Assembly (NCBI GenBank): GCA_018821535.1
Contig: JAHJLV010000008.1
Location: 62,001 to 126,000 of the forward strand
Source of the DNA: Pseudomonadota bacterium
GTDB taxonomy: Bacteria; Desulfobacterota; Desulfobacteria; Desulfobacterales; Desulfobacteraceae
DNA length: 64,000 nucleotides
Reading direction: 5' to 3'
The first letter of the stretch is position 1. The number at the start of each line of letters is the position of its first letter. The position numbers were made by a program, and so were the translations under genes. Of the stretch, positions 42,199-50,548 are shown one piece after another. The notes beneath the pieces were generated by a model that saw only the letters and a program-made list of their open reading frames with translations, was not told the DNA's origin and did no database searches.

Positions 42199-43119
42199 AT
42201 GCTAGTTAATAAAGCGAACATCTCAGCGGTTTTCATTACGTTGAAAACCATTTTCAACAAAGCCTTTGATGCGGCCCCGTCCATCTGGGAAAAAACCACC
42301 ATGAAGGTTCCGTCCGGCGGGTCACAGAATGATTATTCCTGGCTGGGCCGATTTCCGAAAATGCGCAAATGGCTGGGAGACAAAGTCTTCAGAAAGCTTG
42401 CCGCCCATAAATATACCATTGTCAATGACGACTGGGAAGCCACCGTGGAAGTGGACAGAAATGATATCGATGATGACAATATCGGTATCTATGCCCCCAT
42501 GGCCCAGGATGCGGGATTTTCTGCAAAGCAGCTCCCGGATGAAATTGACGCGGATCTGAAGAACAATGCCTTTGTGAGCAAATGCTTTGACGGCCAGTAT
42601 TTTTACGATACAGACCACCCGGTAACAGATATAAACGGCAGGGCATCCTCTGTATCCAATAAAGGCACGGCAGTCTTGTCTGCTGCCACAAAAACCCTGG
42701 CGGCTGCAGGCTATGGCGCTGCCCGTCTGGCCATCATGTCCTATAAAGACGACGAGGGCAGGCCCCTGGGTCTGGTGCCGGATCTGCTGGAGGTTGGGCC
42801 TGCCCTTGAATCTACGGCAAAAATGCTTTGCGAAAGCGACAAGCTTGAAGATGACAAGCCCAACCCGTATAAAGGCACGGCCACCTATGTTGTCAATCCG
42901 CGCCTGACCAGCTCCACCCAGTGGATGCTGCATGTTACCAACCGGCCCATCAAGCCCTTTATTTATCAGGAACGTAAGGCCCCGGTTTTTGTATCCATGA
43001 CAGATATAGAAACTGAAACTGTTTTTAAACGTAAAAAATTCCTGTTCGGCGCAGAAGCCAGAGCGGCTGGCGGGTATGGATTGTGGCCCCTGTCTTATGG
43101 TTCAACCGGTCTGGGATAA
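42199..43119 (+). CDS. Major head protein, Mu gpT-like
   Basis: The 306-residue protein matches the Mu gpT family: MLVNKANISAVFITLKTIFNKAFD at the start, then YSWLGRFPKMRKWLGDKVFRKL, FDGQYFYDTDHPV, and PNPYKGTATYVVNPRLTSSTQWML. It builds the capsid shell. GGGAGAATTAAACC lies upstream. In Mu and close relatives it is expressed as one of the most abundant late products. Confidence 0.93.
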   Translation: MLVNKANISAVFITLKTIFNKAFDAAPSIWEKTTMKVPSGGSQNDYSWLGRFPKMRKWLGDKVFRKLAAHKYTIVNDDWEATVEVDRNDIDDDNIGIYAPMAQDAGFSAKQLPDEIDADLKNNAFVSKCFDGQYFYDTDHPVTDINGRASSVSNKGTAVLSAATKTLAAAGYGAARLAIMSYKDDEGRPLGLVPDLLEVGPALESTAKMLCESDKLEDDKPNPYKGTATYVVNPRLTSSTQWMLHVTNRPIKPFIYQERKAPVFVSMTDIETETVFKRKKFLFGAEARAAGGYGLWPLSYGSTGLG

Positions 43120-43203
43120 TCCACAATAGATTGATTTAAGTTGAATTGATTTTTCTGTGTGCCGGGTGACCGGCACACCAAACCAACACCACGGGAGAAG
43201 ATA

Positions 43204-43533
43204 ATGTATAAAATACGATCCTTGAACGAAGGGTTCAGACGGGCCGGGATAGCATTTACCCGAGAACCTGTAATTTTTAAAGATGATCAGTTGACCCCGG
43301 ATCAGGTGGCCATGTTGGAAGCAGAGCGCCTGATCGAAATCCAGCACATCCCGGATCTGCCACAGCCGGATGCGGAGGAAGAGGCCCATGCCAGAAAGGT
43401 GCTGGAAAAGATGACCAAAGACAAGCTGATGAAAGAATGCGACGCCATTGGGATTGAATATCCTGATGATGCCACCAAAGCTGTCCTGGTTGATCTGTTA
43501 TTGATTAACACAGCACCACCACCGGAGGCATAA
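43204..43533 (+). CDS. Small protein with HeH/LEM-like end (109 aa)
   Basis: The ATG at 43204 follows GGGAGAAG. The C-terminal 45 residues (ARKVLEKMTKDKLMKECDAIGIEYPDDATKAVLVDLLL) fit a helix-extended-loop-helix (HeH/LEM-like) fold used for DNA or protein contact. The N-terminal part resembles gp35-like head proteins. It lies between the major head and gp36-like genes, so a head role is likely. Confidence 0.65.
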   Translation: MYKIRSLNEGFRRAGIAFTREPVIFKDDQLTPDQVAMLEAERLIEIQHIPDLPQPDAEEEAHARKVLEKMTKDKLMKECDAIGIEYPDDATKAVLVDLLLINTAPPPEA

Positions 43534-43536
43534 TTC

Positions 43537-43962
43537 ATGGCTTACTGCACCCTGAACGATATCCAGGACATGATGGATGAAGACGAGATCATCCGGTTTA
43601 CAGACGATACCGGCGCTGGCACGATCAACACCGATGTCACGGACAAGGCAATATCCGGCGCTGATGCGCTGATTGATTCTTATCTGGCATCCCGGTATTC
43701 GGTCCCGGTGACTCCTGTCCCGGATATCCTTTTGAATTTTGCAGTTGATATTGCCATTTACAAGATTTGTTCCCGGCGCAGTCAGGCCCCGGAAGAGGTC
43801 CGCACCAAATACGAGGATGCCATTAAATGGCTGGAAAAAGTGGCATCCGGAAAGGTGAAAATTTCCAGCGCCGCATCTGCGCCTGCAAGCCAAAGCAATG
43901 ACGGTCCAGTCATCACCACAAGCCCCAGGATATTTTCCAGGGATTCGCTGAGGGGGTTCTGA
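43537..43962 (+). CDS. gp36-like protein (DUF1320)
   Basis: The 141-residue protein begins MAYCTLNDIQDMMDEDEIIRFTDDT and contains ALIDSYLASRYSVPVTPVPDILLNFAVDIAIYKICSRR and KYEDAIKWLEKVASGKV, the DUF1320/gp36 pattern. It is thought to be a head-tail connector (head completion) protein. Confidence 0.88.
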   Translation: MAYCTLNDIQDMMDEDEIIRFTDDTGAGTINTDVTDKAISGADALIDSYLASRYSVPVTPVPDILLNFAVDIAIYKICSRRSQAPEEVRTKYEDAIKWLEKVASGKVKISSAASAPASQSNDGPVITTSPRIFSRDSLRGF

Positions 43963-43964
43963 TC

Positions 43965-44432
43965 ATGGCAGGTGACGGCGTGCACTTCATTTTTGATGAT
44001 ACAGGTCTGCAGCAGGCGCTAAAGTCTGCATCGGGACGGATCAGCAATATGAACCCGGTCATGAAAGCGTTTTCAGAATACATGGTCATGCAGACAGATG
44101 ATCGGTTCAAAAAAGAACAGGCCCCGGACGGATCACGCTGGCAGGCACTGTCACCGATGACGGTCAAGCGCAAAGCCGATCAGGGCAAAATGGACAAGAT
44201 TCTGCAGCAGGACGGATACCTTCGCCTGGTGCATCCTCATGCGGATAAGGACAGCGCCGGTATTTATTCTGACCGGATTTATGCTGCCATCCATAACCGG
44301 GGCGGCAAGGCGGGCAGGAATCGTTCCGTCACCATACCCAAACGTGAGTTTTTAGGGTTCAGCAAAGCGGACCTGCAGGAGTTCGTTGAAACATGCAAAG
44401 ATTTTATTGTTATGGGGAATAGACCATCATGA
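43965..44432 (+). CDS. Virion morphogenesis protein, gpG-like
   Basis: The 155-residue protein matches the phage virion morphogenesis family (Mu gpG, P2 gpS): FSEYMVMQTDDRFKKEQAPDGSRWQALSPMTVKRK followed by a Gly-rich NRGGKAGRN loop and IPKREFLGFS. Its role is in tail completion and joining to the head. Its end overlaps the next start by four bases. Confidence 0.85.
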   Translation: MAGDGVHFIFDDTGLQQALKSASGRISNMNPVMKAFSEYMVMQTDDRFKKEQAPDGSRWQALSPMTVKRKADQGKMDKILQQDGYLRLVHPHADKDSAGIYSDRIYAAIHNRGGKAGRNRSVTIPKREFLGFSKADLQEFVETCKDFIVMGNRPS

Positions 44433-44836
44433 GACAGTTAATTCAGCTTATTCAAACACAATTGTCCGGGGTGGTTGACCGGGATACGGATATCCTTCTG
44501 ATCGCGGACCCGGATATCATACCGGCAGGTGTGCGGTTCCCGTGTGTCGGCATCAAAGATGGCAAAACCGATATTTCAGAGCTTGCGGGCGGTGTCCTTG
44601 AAAAGTCTCTGCCGGTGGATGTCTATTATTATGACAGGCTGCAGCCGGGGGATGACTGTATCACAGACTTTCTGCTCCTGGGCGAAACCATCAGCGCAAA
44701 ACTGACAGAAAACTATCTGGCAGGCTATGTCAAAGCCGTGTCCCCGGTATCAGAAACACCCATTAGGGTCATGTACACAAAATCGGGCCTGATACTGCAA
44801 AAGGGCCTGTCTTATCAATACGAAACAGAGGAGTAA
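44429..44836 (+). CDS. gp37-like tail terminator-type protein (135 aa)
   Basis: The protein resembles DUF1834/gp37 of Mu-like phages: RQLIQLIQTQLSGVV, PCVGIKDGKTDISELAGGVLEKSLPVDVYYYDRLQPGD, ending ILQKGLSYQYETEE. The location, after gpG-like and before tail genes, agrees with a tail terminator or connector role. No finer assignment was possible. Confidence 0.75.
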   Translation: MRQLIQLIQTQLSGVVDRDTDILLIADPDIIPAGVRFPCVGIKDGKTDISELAGGVLEKSLPVDVYYYDRLQPGDDCITDFLLLGETISAKLTENYLAGYVKAVSPVSETPIRVMYTKSGLILQKGLSYQYETEE

Positions 44837-44839
44837 ACC

Positions 44840-45019
44840 ATGGTCAAACTCAAAAAAGGCCAGGAGGCGTTTGTGGTGGTGGACGGTCCGGATGCCGGCA
44901 GAACATACCGGCAGGACACGACCTACCCCCAGGCACCCAAAGGCTATGAAACCCGGTTTGAACAGATTAAACCAAAGCCGGTACCGCAACCTGAAACTGA
45001 CAGGAAAAGGAGCAAATAA
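44840..45019 (+). CDS. Small DUF2635-like protein (59 aa)
   Basis: A short gene from ATG 44840 with GAGGAGTAA upstream, ending one base into the tail tube start (TAATG). It reads MVKLKKGQEAFVVVDGPDAG.., with a basic tail RKRSK. Mu-like phages carry a similar tiny gene (DUF2635) before the tail tube or sheath genes. It was too short for routine calling but its frame and overlap look real. Confidence 0.65.
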   Translation: MVKLKKGQEAFVVVDGPDAGRTYRQDTTYPQAPKGYETRFEQIKPKPVPQPETDRKRSK

Positions 45020-46299
45020 TGTCACGATCAATACGTGCCAATCACAATATGATTGCGGTGTCTGCAGGATCTGCTGAAACTGCGATCAATACATTCCAGA
45101 CCCTTGACCTGTCCTTGCTTGCAGATATCAACAATATCATCAGCCGGACACCCCGGCGCGAAAGCAACAAGGATGAGGCCACGGGCAAGGAAGAGGCAGA
45201 CACGATTTATGATCTGGGGAAAACATCGGCCCTGCCGCTGAGTTTTGAAAAAGCCCAGCCCCAGCACTTTGCATTTTTATATGCATATGGCCTGGGCGCT
45301 GCTGCGGCATCTGCTGCAGGCAGCGGTGTGCTGCACACCATTACCCCCATTGACGGGGATTTGGAAACCGCACGATCCCAGCCGTCTTTTACAGCAGCCC
45401 AGCGCCTGGGAAAAACCATTGTCCGGGAACGGTATGCCTCTATGTTTATCAACCAGGTGACTGCAAGCTTTGCAAAGGATAGTTTCTGCAAGGTCTCCGG
45501 AGAGGCCGTGGGTACAGGCAAGTTTGACGCATCCGTGGTTGAAGAAAGTATCACCGCTGCAGATGATGTCACCACACTGACCCTTGCGGCCAATGGTGTG
45601 GCCGGTGCCACTGCTGCAGAGAGGCTGGATGCGATACATCAGATCAAAGTGGAGCTGGCATCCGGTGTCTGGACAGAAGTGGAGTTTTCTGCCGTGTCTT
45701 CTGCCACCCCTGCTGCGATCACCATCACTGCCCCTGCAGCCACGTCCGGGGATGTGACCTACAAAGTATTGTATGCCCCCACGGAAGAAACCTGGATGAC
45801 CTTTCCGGCCCGTGTTGCAGAAACTCCCCTGCGGGTGTCTGAGCTGACGTTCCGCATTGGCGGAAAATGGAACGGCACCGCCTTTGTGGGCGGTCGTGAA
45901 ATGGGCGCTGAAATTAATTCCATCGAGCACAACCTGGCCAATAACGGCAATGTGGAATATACGCCGGGGGCTGGGGGGTCTTATGCCACCCGGTATTTCC
46001 GGGATGGCCGCGAGCAGACCCTGGTGCTGGACCGTGAGTTCCGGGATTATATCCTGCAAAACTATATGGACACCAATGAGACGTTCGGCTGCCGGATACT
46101 TGCCGAGGGCCTGGAATTTGATACCGGTCACAAGTACGGCGTTGAACTGATCTTCCCGAAACTTGGGGTGCTTGAAGCGCCCATCAGCGTCAACGGCAAA
46201 CGGCTGGGAGAGAAAGGAGACATGACCGTCCTCCAGGACGATACATATGGCTCCATCATCGTGAAAGTTAAAAACCTTCAGAGCGGATACGCTCAATAA
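45019..46299 (+). CDS. Tail tube protein (siphovirus-type)
   Basis: The 426-residue protein has the low-complexity Ala/Thr/Gly composition and paired beta regions of tail tube proteins, with an Ig-like middle (about 180-260: ATLTLAANGVAGATA-like strands). It occupies the place where Mu has a sheath protein, but no sheath fold or FI-like second tube gene is present. This suggests a long non-contractile tail, as in B3/D3112-type phages. Confidence 0.75.
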   Translation: MSRSIRANHNMIAVSAGSAETAINTFQTLDLSLLADINNIISRTPRRESNKDEATGKEEADTIYDLGKTSALPLSFEKAQPQHFAFLYAYGLGAAAASAAGSGVLHTITPIDGDLETARSQPSFTAAQRLGKTIVRERYASMFINQVTASFAKDSFCKVSGEAVGTGKFDASVVEESITAADDVTTLTLAANGVAGATAAERLDAIHQIKVELASGVWTEVEFSAVSSATPAAITITAPAATSGDVTYKVLYAPTEETWMTFPARVAETPLRVSELTFRIGGKWNGTAFVGGREMGAEINSIEHNLANNGNVEYTPGAGGSYATRYFRDGREQTLVLDREFRDYILQNYMDTNETFGCRILAEGLEFDTGHKYGVELIFPKLGVLEAPISVNGKRLGEKGDMTVLQDDTYGSIIVKVKNLQSGYAQ

Positions 46300-46313
46300 A
46301 CAGGAGATATAAC

Positions 46314-46733
46314 ATGCCAAGAGTTTTAGGCGGAACAAGCACCATGATCATCCAGGATAATTTGTCTGATTGCAAAATCCATCTGCAGTATCGCATGCCG
46401 TCATCCAAAGAAATCATCTCATACCGAAACGGCGGTATGAAAAGAGTTAAAAACAATATTGAGAACCGCATTGGTGAAAACAGACTGGAACATGGCCTGA
46501 AGATCCTGACCGGCATCCGGGATGGTGATTTCCAGAAAAGAGTGGATGGTAACCCGGTGGATATTTCTTCGGATCCAAAATCAAAAAATTATGATCCGGA
46601 CTGGAAGAATGTAATCAAAGAACACGCATCAGATCTGATCGAAACTTTGGCTGTCCAGGTCTTTGATGGATCAAGTCAGGTTGTCGCTCCGGAAAGTGCA
46701 GCTTCTGATGGAGAAGATACCGAGGGAAACTAA
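46314..46733 (+). CDS. Tail assembly chaperone-like protein (139 aa)
   Basis: AGGAGATATAAC precedes the ATG. The acidic, helical protein (KEIISYRNGGMKRVKNNIENRIGENRLEHGLKILTGI) lies directly between tail tube and tape measure genes, the standard place for G-type chaperones. Its stop overlaps the next start (TAATG). I saw no slippery heptamer that would fuse it with the next frame. Confidence 0.65.
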   Translation: MPRVLGGTSTMIIQDNLSDCKIHLQYRMPSSKEIISYRNGGMKRVKNNIENRIGENRLEHGLKILTGIRDGDFQKRVDGNPVDISSDPKSKNYDPDWKNVIKEHASDLIETLAVQVFDGSSQVVAPESAASDGEDTEGN

Positions 46734-47005
46734 TGTCAGACCTGTCTGCACTTCGGGCAGGTCTGTGTACTGAAAAAGAATATGAAAAATGCAAAGCAGA
46801 ATGTGGTGATGGGCCGGAACTTGACTGGGCATGTGAAAACTGCCCGACAAAGCGATACGAAAGTCTGGGCCCCTACACCATAAAACTGCTGGAAAACCGG
46901 AACCTGCGTGTTGCAGGATATCCGTTTGAAGCAAACGATTTCACTTATGAAGAATGGCGGGATTTAGGAAGGCTTGAACAATGTCTGAAAACACCGGCAC
47001 TATAA
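46733..47005 (+). CDS. Second tail assembly protein (90 aa)
   Basis: The gene starts in the stop codon of the previous chaperone and overlaps the tape measure start by 25 bases. It is Cys-rich (CTEKEYEKCKAECGDGPELDWACENCP), which may mean a zinc or folding motif. The location fits the T-type partner of a chaperone pair, here made by re-initiation instead of frameshift. Its identity is inferred only from position and size. Confidence 0.6.
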   Translation: MSDLSALRAGLCTEKEYEKCKAECGDGPELDWACENCPTKRYESLGPYTIKLLENRNLRVAGYPFEANDFTYEEWRDLGRLEQCLKTPAL

Positions 47006-49197
47006 AAATTACGCTGAAGATGGATGAGAAGGGCTCCATAAAAGTCCTTCAAACCATTGGCCGCGAGTCTGAAAAAACCGGAAGGAAAGGCAAGTCGTCT
47101 TTTGACGCTTTCAGCCAGTCTGCAAAAAATAGCGCAAGCAGTATCATCAGCCTTAAAACAGCTGTGATAGGTCTTGTCTCTGTTGGTTTGACAGTTTATT
47201 TAAAATCAGCGGCTTCCAGCCTTATTGCTGTAGCAAGTTCTTTTGAGCGGTATGAGCTCCAGTTAAAAACAATTACCGGGTCCAGTGACAGAGCTAAAGC
47301 ATCAATGGCCTGGATAACAGAATTTACTGCTAAAACTCCATATGAACTGAACCAGGTTACAGAGTCTTTTGTAAAGCTTGAGGCTTATGGCCTTAATGCC
47401 CCTACATGGATGAGGACTCTTGGAGATACTGCCGCAGCCATGGGAAAAGGTTTAAACCAGACAGTTGAAATGTTTGCAGATGCTGTCGTTGGAGAATTTG
47501 AGCGTTTAAAAGAGTTCGGCGTCAAAACCAGTACCGAGGGAGATAAAGTCACTTTTAAATGGTCGCAAAATGGCCGGGACATGACCCAGACTGCTGACAA
47601 AACACAATCCGGCATATCCACAGCATTGAGTAAAATTTTTACTCGCTTTGACGGCAGCATGGATGAGCTTTCTACGTCCTGGGCGGGCATGACATCAAAC
47701 ATGTCGGACAAGATGACGATGTTTAAAAAAGATGTCATGGATTCCGGGCCGTTCGAGGCCATGAAAGAGAGCCTGGGCGAATTCCTTGATTATTTATCCA
47801 CCAACGAGGGCCAGATGGATCTGAAAACCTGGGCGCAAAACACCGCTGTCTGGGTAATGCAAAGTTTCAGGGTGATGACCCTGGGCGCGGGTTATTTTCT
47901 GCAGACCCTGGAGTTGATACAGGGCGGCTGGGCAAAGCTGAAAGCCAAAGCAAAAGAGACCCAGATATCCTATCTGGATCAATCTATAAAAGATTTGCAA
48001 TCTCAGCTTGATCCGGACACCTGGTCCGGCAAATATGCCAGAATGGTGGGTGGCGATAAATTGTACGAAAGCAACGTGAAGATGATGACACAGATGATCA
48101 TCAAGCGTGCCGAATTAGCCTATGAGGCAGAAAAAGAAAATGAAGCATCAAAACAGAATTATCTTGAATATATAAAAATCAAAAACCAGATGGACGGGAT
48201 TGTGTCCAAGGTGGATGAGTGGGCCAGTAAAACGAATGACATAAAGCTTTTTGGCGGGGCAAAAGACCTCGACGGTGCAGGAATCGGCAAGGGCAAATCC
48301 GATGGCACACAGCCGGTAACAGAGAAAATGGAAAAAGATATCCAGGCGGCACTTGATAAAATCCTGCATGATATCGACGCTCATTGGCAGAAAGTCACTG
48401 ACGTCAATCAAGAATTTGCCACAGATTACAAGCGCATATCCATGACCACATACGACTTCGAGCGGGATCAGCTCCAGGCCAGATACAATGAATATGATAA
48501 ATATGTAAAAGACAAGGTCGGCCTGGCCATGTGGTTCATGATGGAAGAAAAGAAAATCAATGATGAGGAAGCCAAGGCCGCAAAGGAATCTACTGATACA
48601 AAATTTTCATATATGAAGGACGCCTTCTCTGGATGGGCAACCGGATATGCCAGCACATTAAACGATATGCTTTGGGAGTCCGAGTTTTCTTTTGATAAAA
48701 TCGCGATTTCGTTTGGGAAGATGATCACGCAAATGATTATTCAAAAAGAAACCGCCAATTTGTTTGACTGGGCAGGCGGCACGTCCTGGGGCAAGACAAT
48801 CTCTTCTTTTTTTAATGCCCATGGCAATGCCTATGATGCCACCGGCATTACTGCATATGCAAAGGGCAGCATGTTCACGAACACCATTGTGGACAAGCCC
48901 ACGCTGTTTGCCCATGGCGGCGGGCTGGGTGTCATGGGAGAAAAAAGCCCGGAAGTCATAGCGCCGCTGTTCCGGGCATCCAACGGGGATATGGGTGTCA
49001 AGGCGGTTGTCAGCAGCCCGGCACAGCCGGTGAATATCACCATTGAAGTCATTGACAAGACCGGATCAGACACCAAGGTTACGCGGCAGGAACCCAGATT
49101 TGACAGCGGGGCCTGGGTGTGCGGTGTTGTTTTGGAAAATATCAAAAACAATCGCGGATACAAAGGCAGTATGAATGCTGCCCTGGGGAGAGGATAA
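46981..49197 (+). CDS. Tape measure protein
   Basis: The protein has 738 residues. A polar beginning is followed by a hydrophobic region (AVIGLVSVGLTVYL) and a conserved FERYELQLKTITGSSDRAKASMAWITEFTAKTPYEL segment, long coiled-coil stretches and a hydrophobic, Gly-rich C-terminus. Tape measure proteins set tail length and help DNA cross the envelope. At about 1.5 Angstrom per residue a tail of roughly 110 nm would be expected. Confidence 0.9.
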   Translation: MSENTGTIKITLKMDEKGSIKVLQTIGRESEKTGRKGKSSFDAFSQSAKNSASSIISLKTAVIGLVSVGLTVYLKSAASSLIAVASSFERYELQLKTITGSSDRAKASMAWITEFTAKTPYELNQVTESFVKLEAYGLNAPTWMRTLGDTAAAMGKGLNQTVEMFADAVVGEFERLKEFGVKTSTEGDKVTFKWSQNGRDMTQTADKTQSGISTALSKIFTRFDGSMDELSTSWAGMTSNMSDKMTMFKKDVMDSGPFEAMKESLGEFLDYLSTNEGQMDLKTWAQNTAVWVMQSFRVMTLGAGYFLQTLELIQGGWAKLKAKAKETQISYLDQSIKDLQSQLDPDTWSGKYARMVGGDKLYESNVKMMTQMIIKRAELAYEAEKENEASKQNYLEYIKIKNQMDGIVSKVDEWASKTNDIKLFGGAKDLDGAGIGKGKSDGTQPVTEKMEKDIQAALDKILHDIDAHWQKVTDVNQEFATDYKRISMTTYDFERDQLQARYNEYDKYVKDKVGLAMWFMMEEKKINDEEAKAAKESTDTKFSYMKDAFSGWATGYASTLNDMLWESEFSFDKIAISFGKMITQMIIQKETANLFDWAGGTSWGKTISSFFNAHGNAYDATGITAYAKGSMFTNTIVDKPTLFAHGGGLGVMGEKSPEVIAPLFRASNGDMGVKAVVSSPAQPVNITIEVIDKTGSDTKVTRQEPRFDSGAWVCGVVLENIKNNRGYKGSMNAALGRG

Positions 49198-49200
49198 AAC

Positions 49201-49539
49201 ATGGCTACGTTTCCGACACCGGCCGCAGTGACAGGATTTAAAGATACCCCTGCCAAGGCTGCGAACCGGCAAAAATCATCTGCCGGATACACCATATCCT
49301 TTGCCCGGGCAACACTTATCAAAACCGAATTTGAACTGGCGGTCCGGGCCACTGCGGCTGAAAAAGCGGCAATCAAGACATTCTTTGACACCTGGCAAGG
49401 CGGGATCTTTGAGCTTAACAGCGTGGACATCACCGACACCACAGTCTATCAGGTGGTGTTCCTTCAGGATGACATCCCGTTTACCCTGAATATCAAGCGT
49501 AATGTGTGGGAAACCACCATTAAATTCGGTGAGGTGTAA
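49201..49539 (+). CDS. Minor tail tip protein (112 aa)
   Basis: The gene starts three bases after the tape measure stop. The short beta-rich protein (DTPAKAANRQKSSAGYTISFARATLIKTEFELAVRATAAEKAAIKTFFDTWQGGIFELNSVDIT) corresponds in place and size to lambda gpM-type distal tail proteins. No catalytic motifs are present. Confidence 0.7.
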   Translation: MATFPTPAAVTGFKDTPAKAANRQKSSAGYTISFARATLIKTEFELAVRATAAEKAAIKTFFDTWQGGIFELNSVDITDTTVYQVVFLQDDIPFTLNIKRNVWETTIKFGEV

Positions 49540-49541
49540 CC

Positions 49542-50156
49542 ATGACACTTCCGGCTTCTGCCCTTGCTGAAAAAAACAAGATCACGTCAAACCAGGCGTT
49601 TTTGATCCTGGTTAAAATTTGTTATCCCAACGAAGATGCTGTCAATATATGCCTGAACAATATTCAGGTGGTATGGAACAGCATTACCTGGCAGCCTGCG
49701 GCATTTGCGCTGTCCCCCATTAATGAAACCAAGGATGGCAGCATCCCGTCCATACCACTGGCGTTTATTGATCCCAACCGGGATATTTCGCCCCTTATAG
49801 ATAAGTACGGCGGCGGCAACGGCGCGGACGTCTGGATATATATGGTGCATTCCGGGCACCTGGAAGAGACCACGCCCTGGAGCAAGCGCCTGTTTAAAAT
49901 CATGGGTGCGCATGTGGATCATGCCAACAAAGTCACTCTGACGCTGAGCGTTCCCAATCTTACGCTGGTGCGTGATCCCCAGGACCGATACTTCAAAAAT
50001 CATGGCCGGAACACGGTCAAGTTCAAAGACTCTACCTGTGGTTATACTGGTGAAGAAACCACCTGCAACAAAACCCTGGCCCGCTGCCGGGAGCTGGGTA
50101 ATTCTTTGAGGTACTGCGGATTCCCAGGCGTTGGCAGAAAAGGATTTTTAGCATGA
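49542..50156 (+). CDS. DUF2163/lambda gpL-like tail tip protein
   Basis: The 204-residue protein ends in a Cys-rich patch, KDSTCGYTGEETTCNKTLARCRELGN and LRYCGFPGVG, four to five cysteines that resemble the iron-sulfur domain of lambda gpL and the BR0599/DUF2163 phage family. It sits at the tail tip and may help penetration of the cell envelope. Its stop overlaps the next start by four bases. Confidence 0.8.
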   Translation: MTLPASALAEKNKITSNQAFLILVKICYPNEDAVNICLNNIQVVWNSITWQPAAFALSPINETKDGSIPSIPLAFIDPNRDISPLIDKYGGGNGADVWIYMVHSGHLEETTPWSKRLFKIMGAHVDHANKVTLTLSVPNLTLVRDPQDRYFKNHGRNTVKFKDSTCGYTGEETTCNKTLARCRELGNSLRYCGFPGVGRKGFLA

Positions 50157-50548
50157 TGGATTTTAATGATCTGATGGGTAAACCCTTTGATGCGGACGGC
50201 TACGGCCCGGACAATTATTCCTGCTACGGGCTGGCTGTTGAAGTGTTCCGGCGCTACGGCATTGACCTGCCACGGACAAATATATCTGTGTGCGCATGCA
50301 AGCAGGCATCCATGCAGGAAATCCAGACCCATGCGGCAAAATACTGGGCACCGATATCAACGCCGGAGGAACCCTGCGGAGTGTTGATCCGGTCCATGGA
50401 CCCTGACTTTGCGCATCATATCGGTGTGTTTATCGGCAACGGCCGGATGATCCACGTCACGCTGAACCGGTCCGTGGTGATTGACAGAATACACAAATGG
50501 CAGCAGCACATCATAGGATATTATCGTTATGTCGGTACTGATCGTTAA
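50153..50548 (+). CDS. NlpC/P60-type tail peptidase (lambda gpK-like)
   Basis: The 131-residue protein has a Cys nucleophile in NYSCYGLAVEVFRRYGIDLP (C24), and HHIGVFIGNGRMIHVT with a candidate His. It should cut peptidoglycan during DNA entry, as tail-tip NlpC/P60 proteins do. The position between L-like and J-like genes is the lambda order. Its end overlaps the next gene by 20 bases. Confidence 0.85.
   Translation: MMDFNDLMGKPFDADGYGPDNYSCYGLAVEVFRRYGIDLPRTNISVCACKQASMQEIQTHAAKYWAPISTPEEPCGVLIRSMDPDFAHHIGVFIGNGRMIHVTLNRSVVIDRIHKWQQHIIGYYRYVGTDR

Noticed and set aside
45277..46338. Long 353-codon frame on the - strand inside the tail tube gene
   Set aside because: It is the reverse shadow of a GC-richer coding sequence; Cys/His/Gly-rich nonsense composition, no RBS, and the + strand gene fits the operon.
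46314..47005. Programmed frameshift joining the two tail chaperone genes
   Set aside because: The frames meet at TAATG, which allows re-initiation, and no slippery heptamer is visible near the junction.
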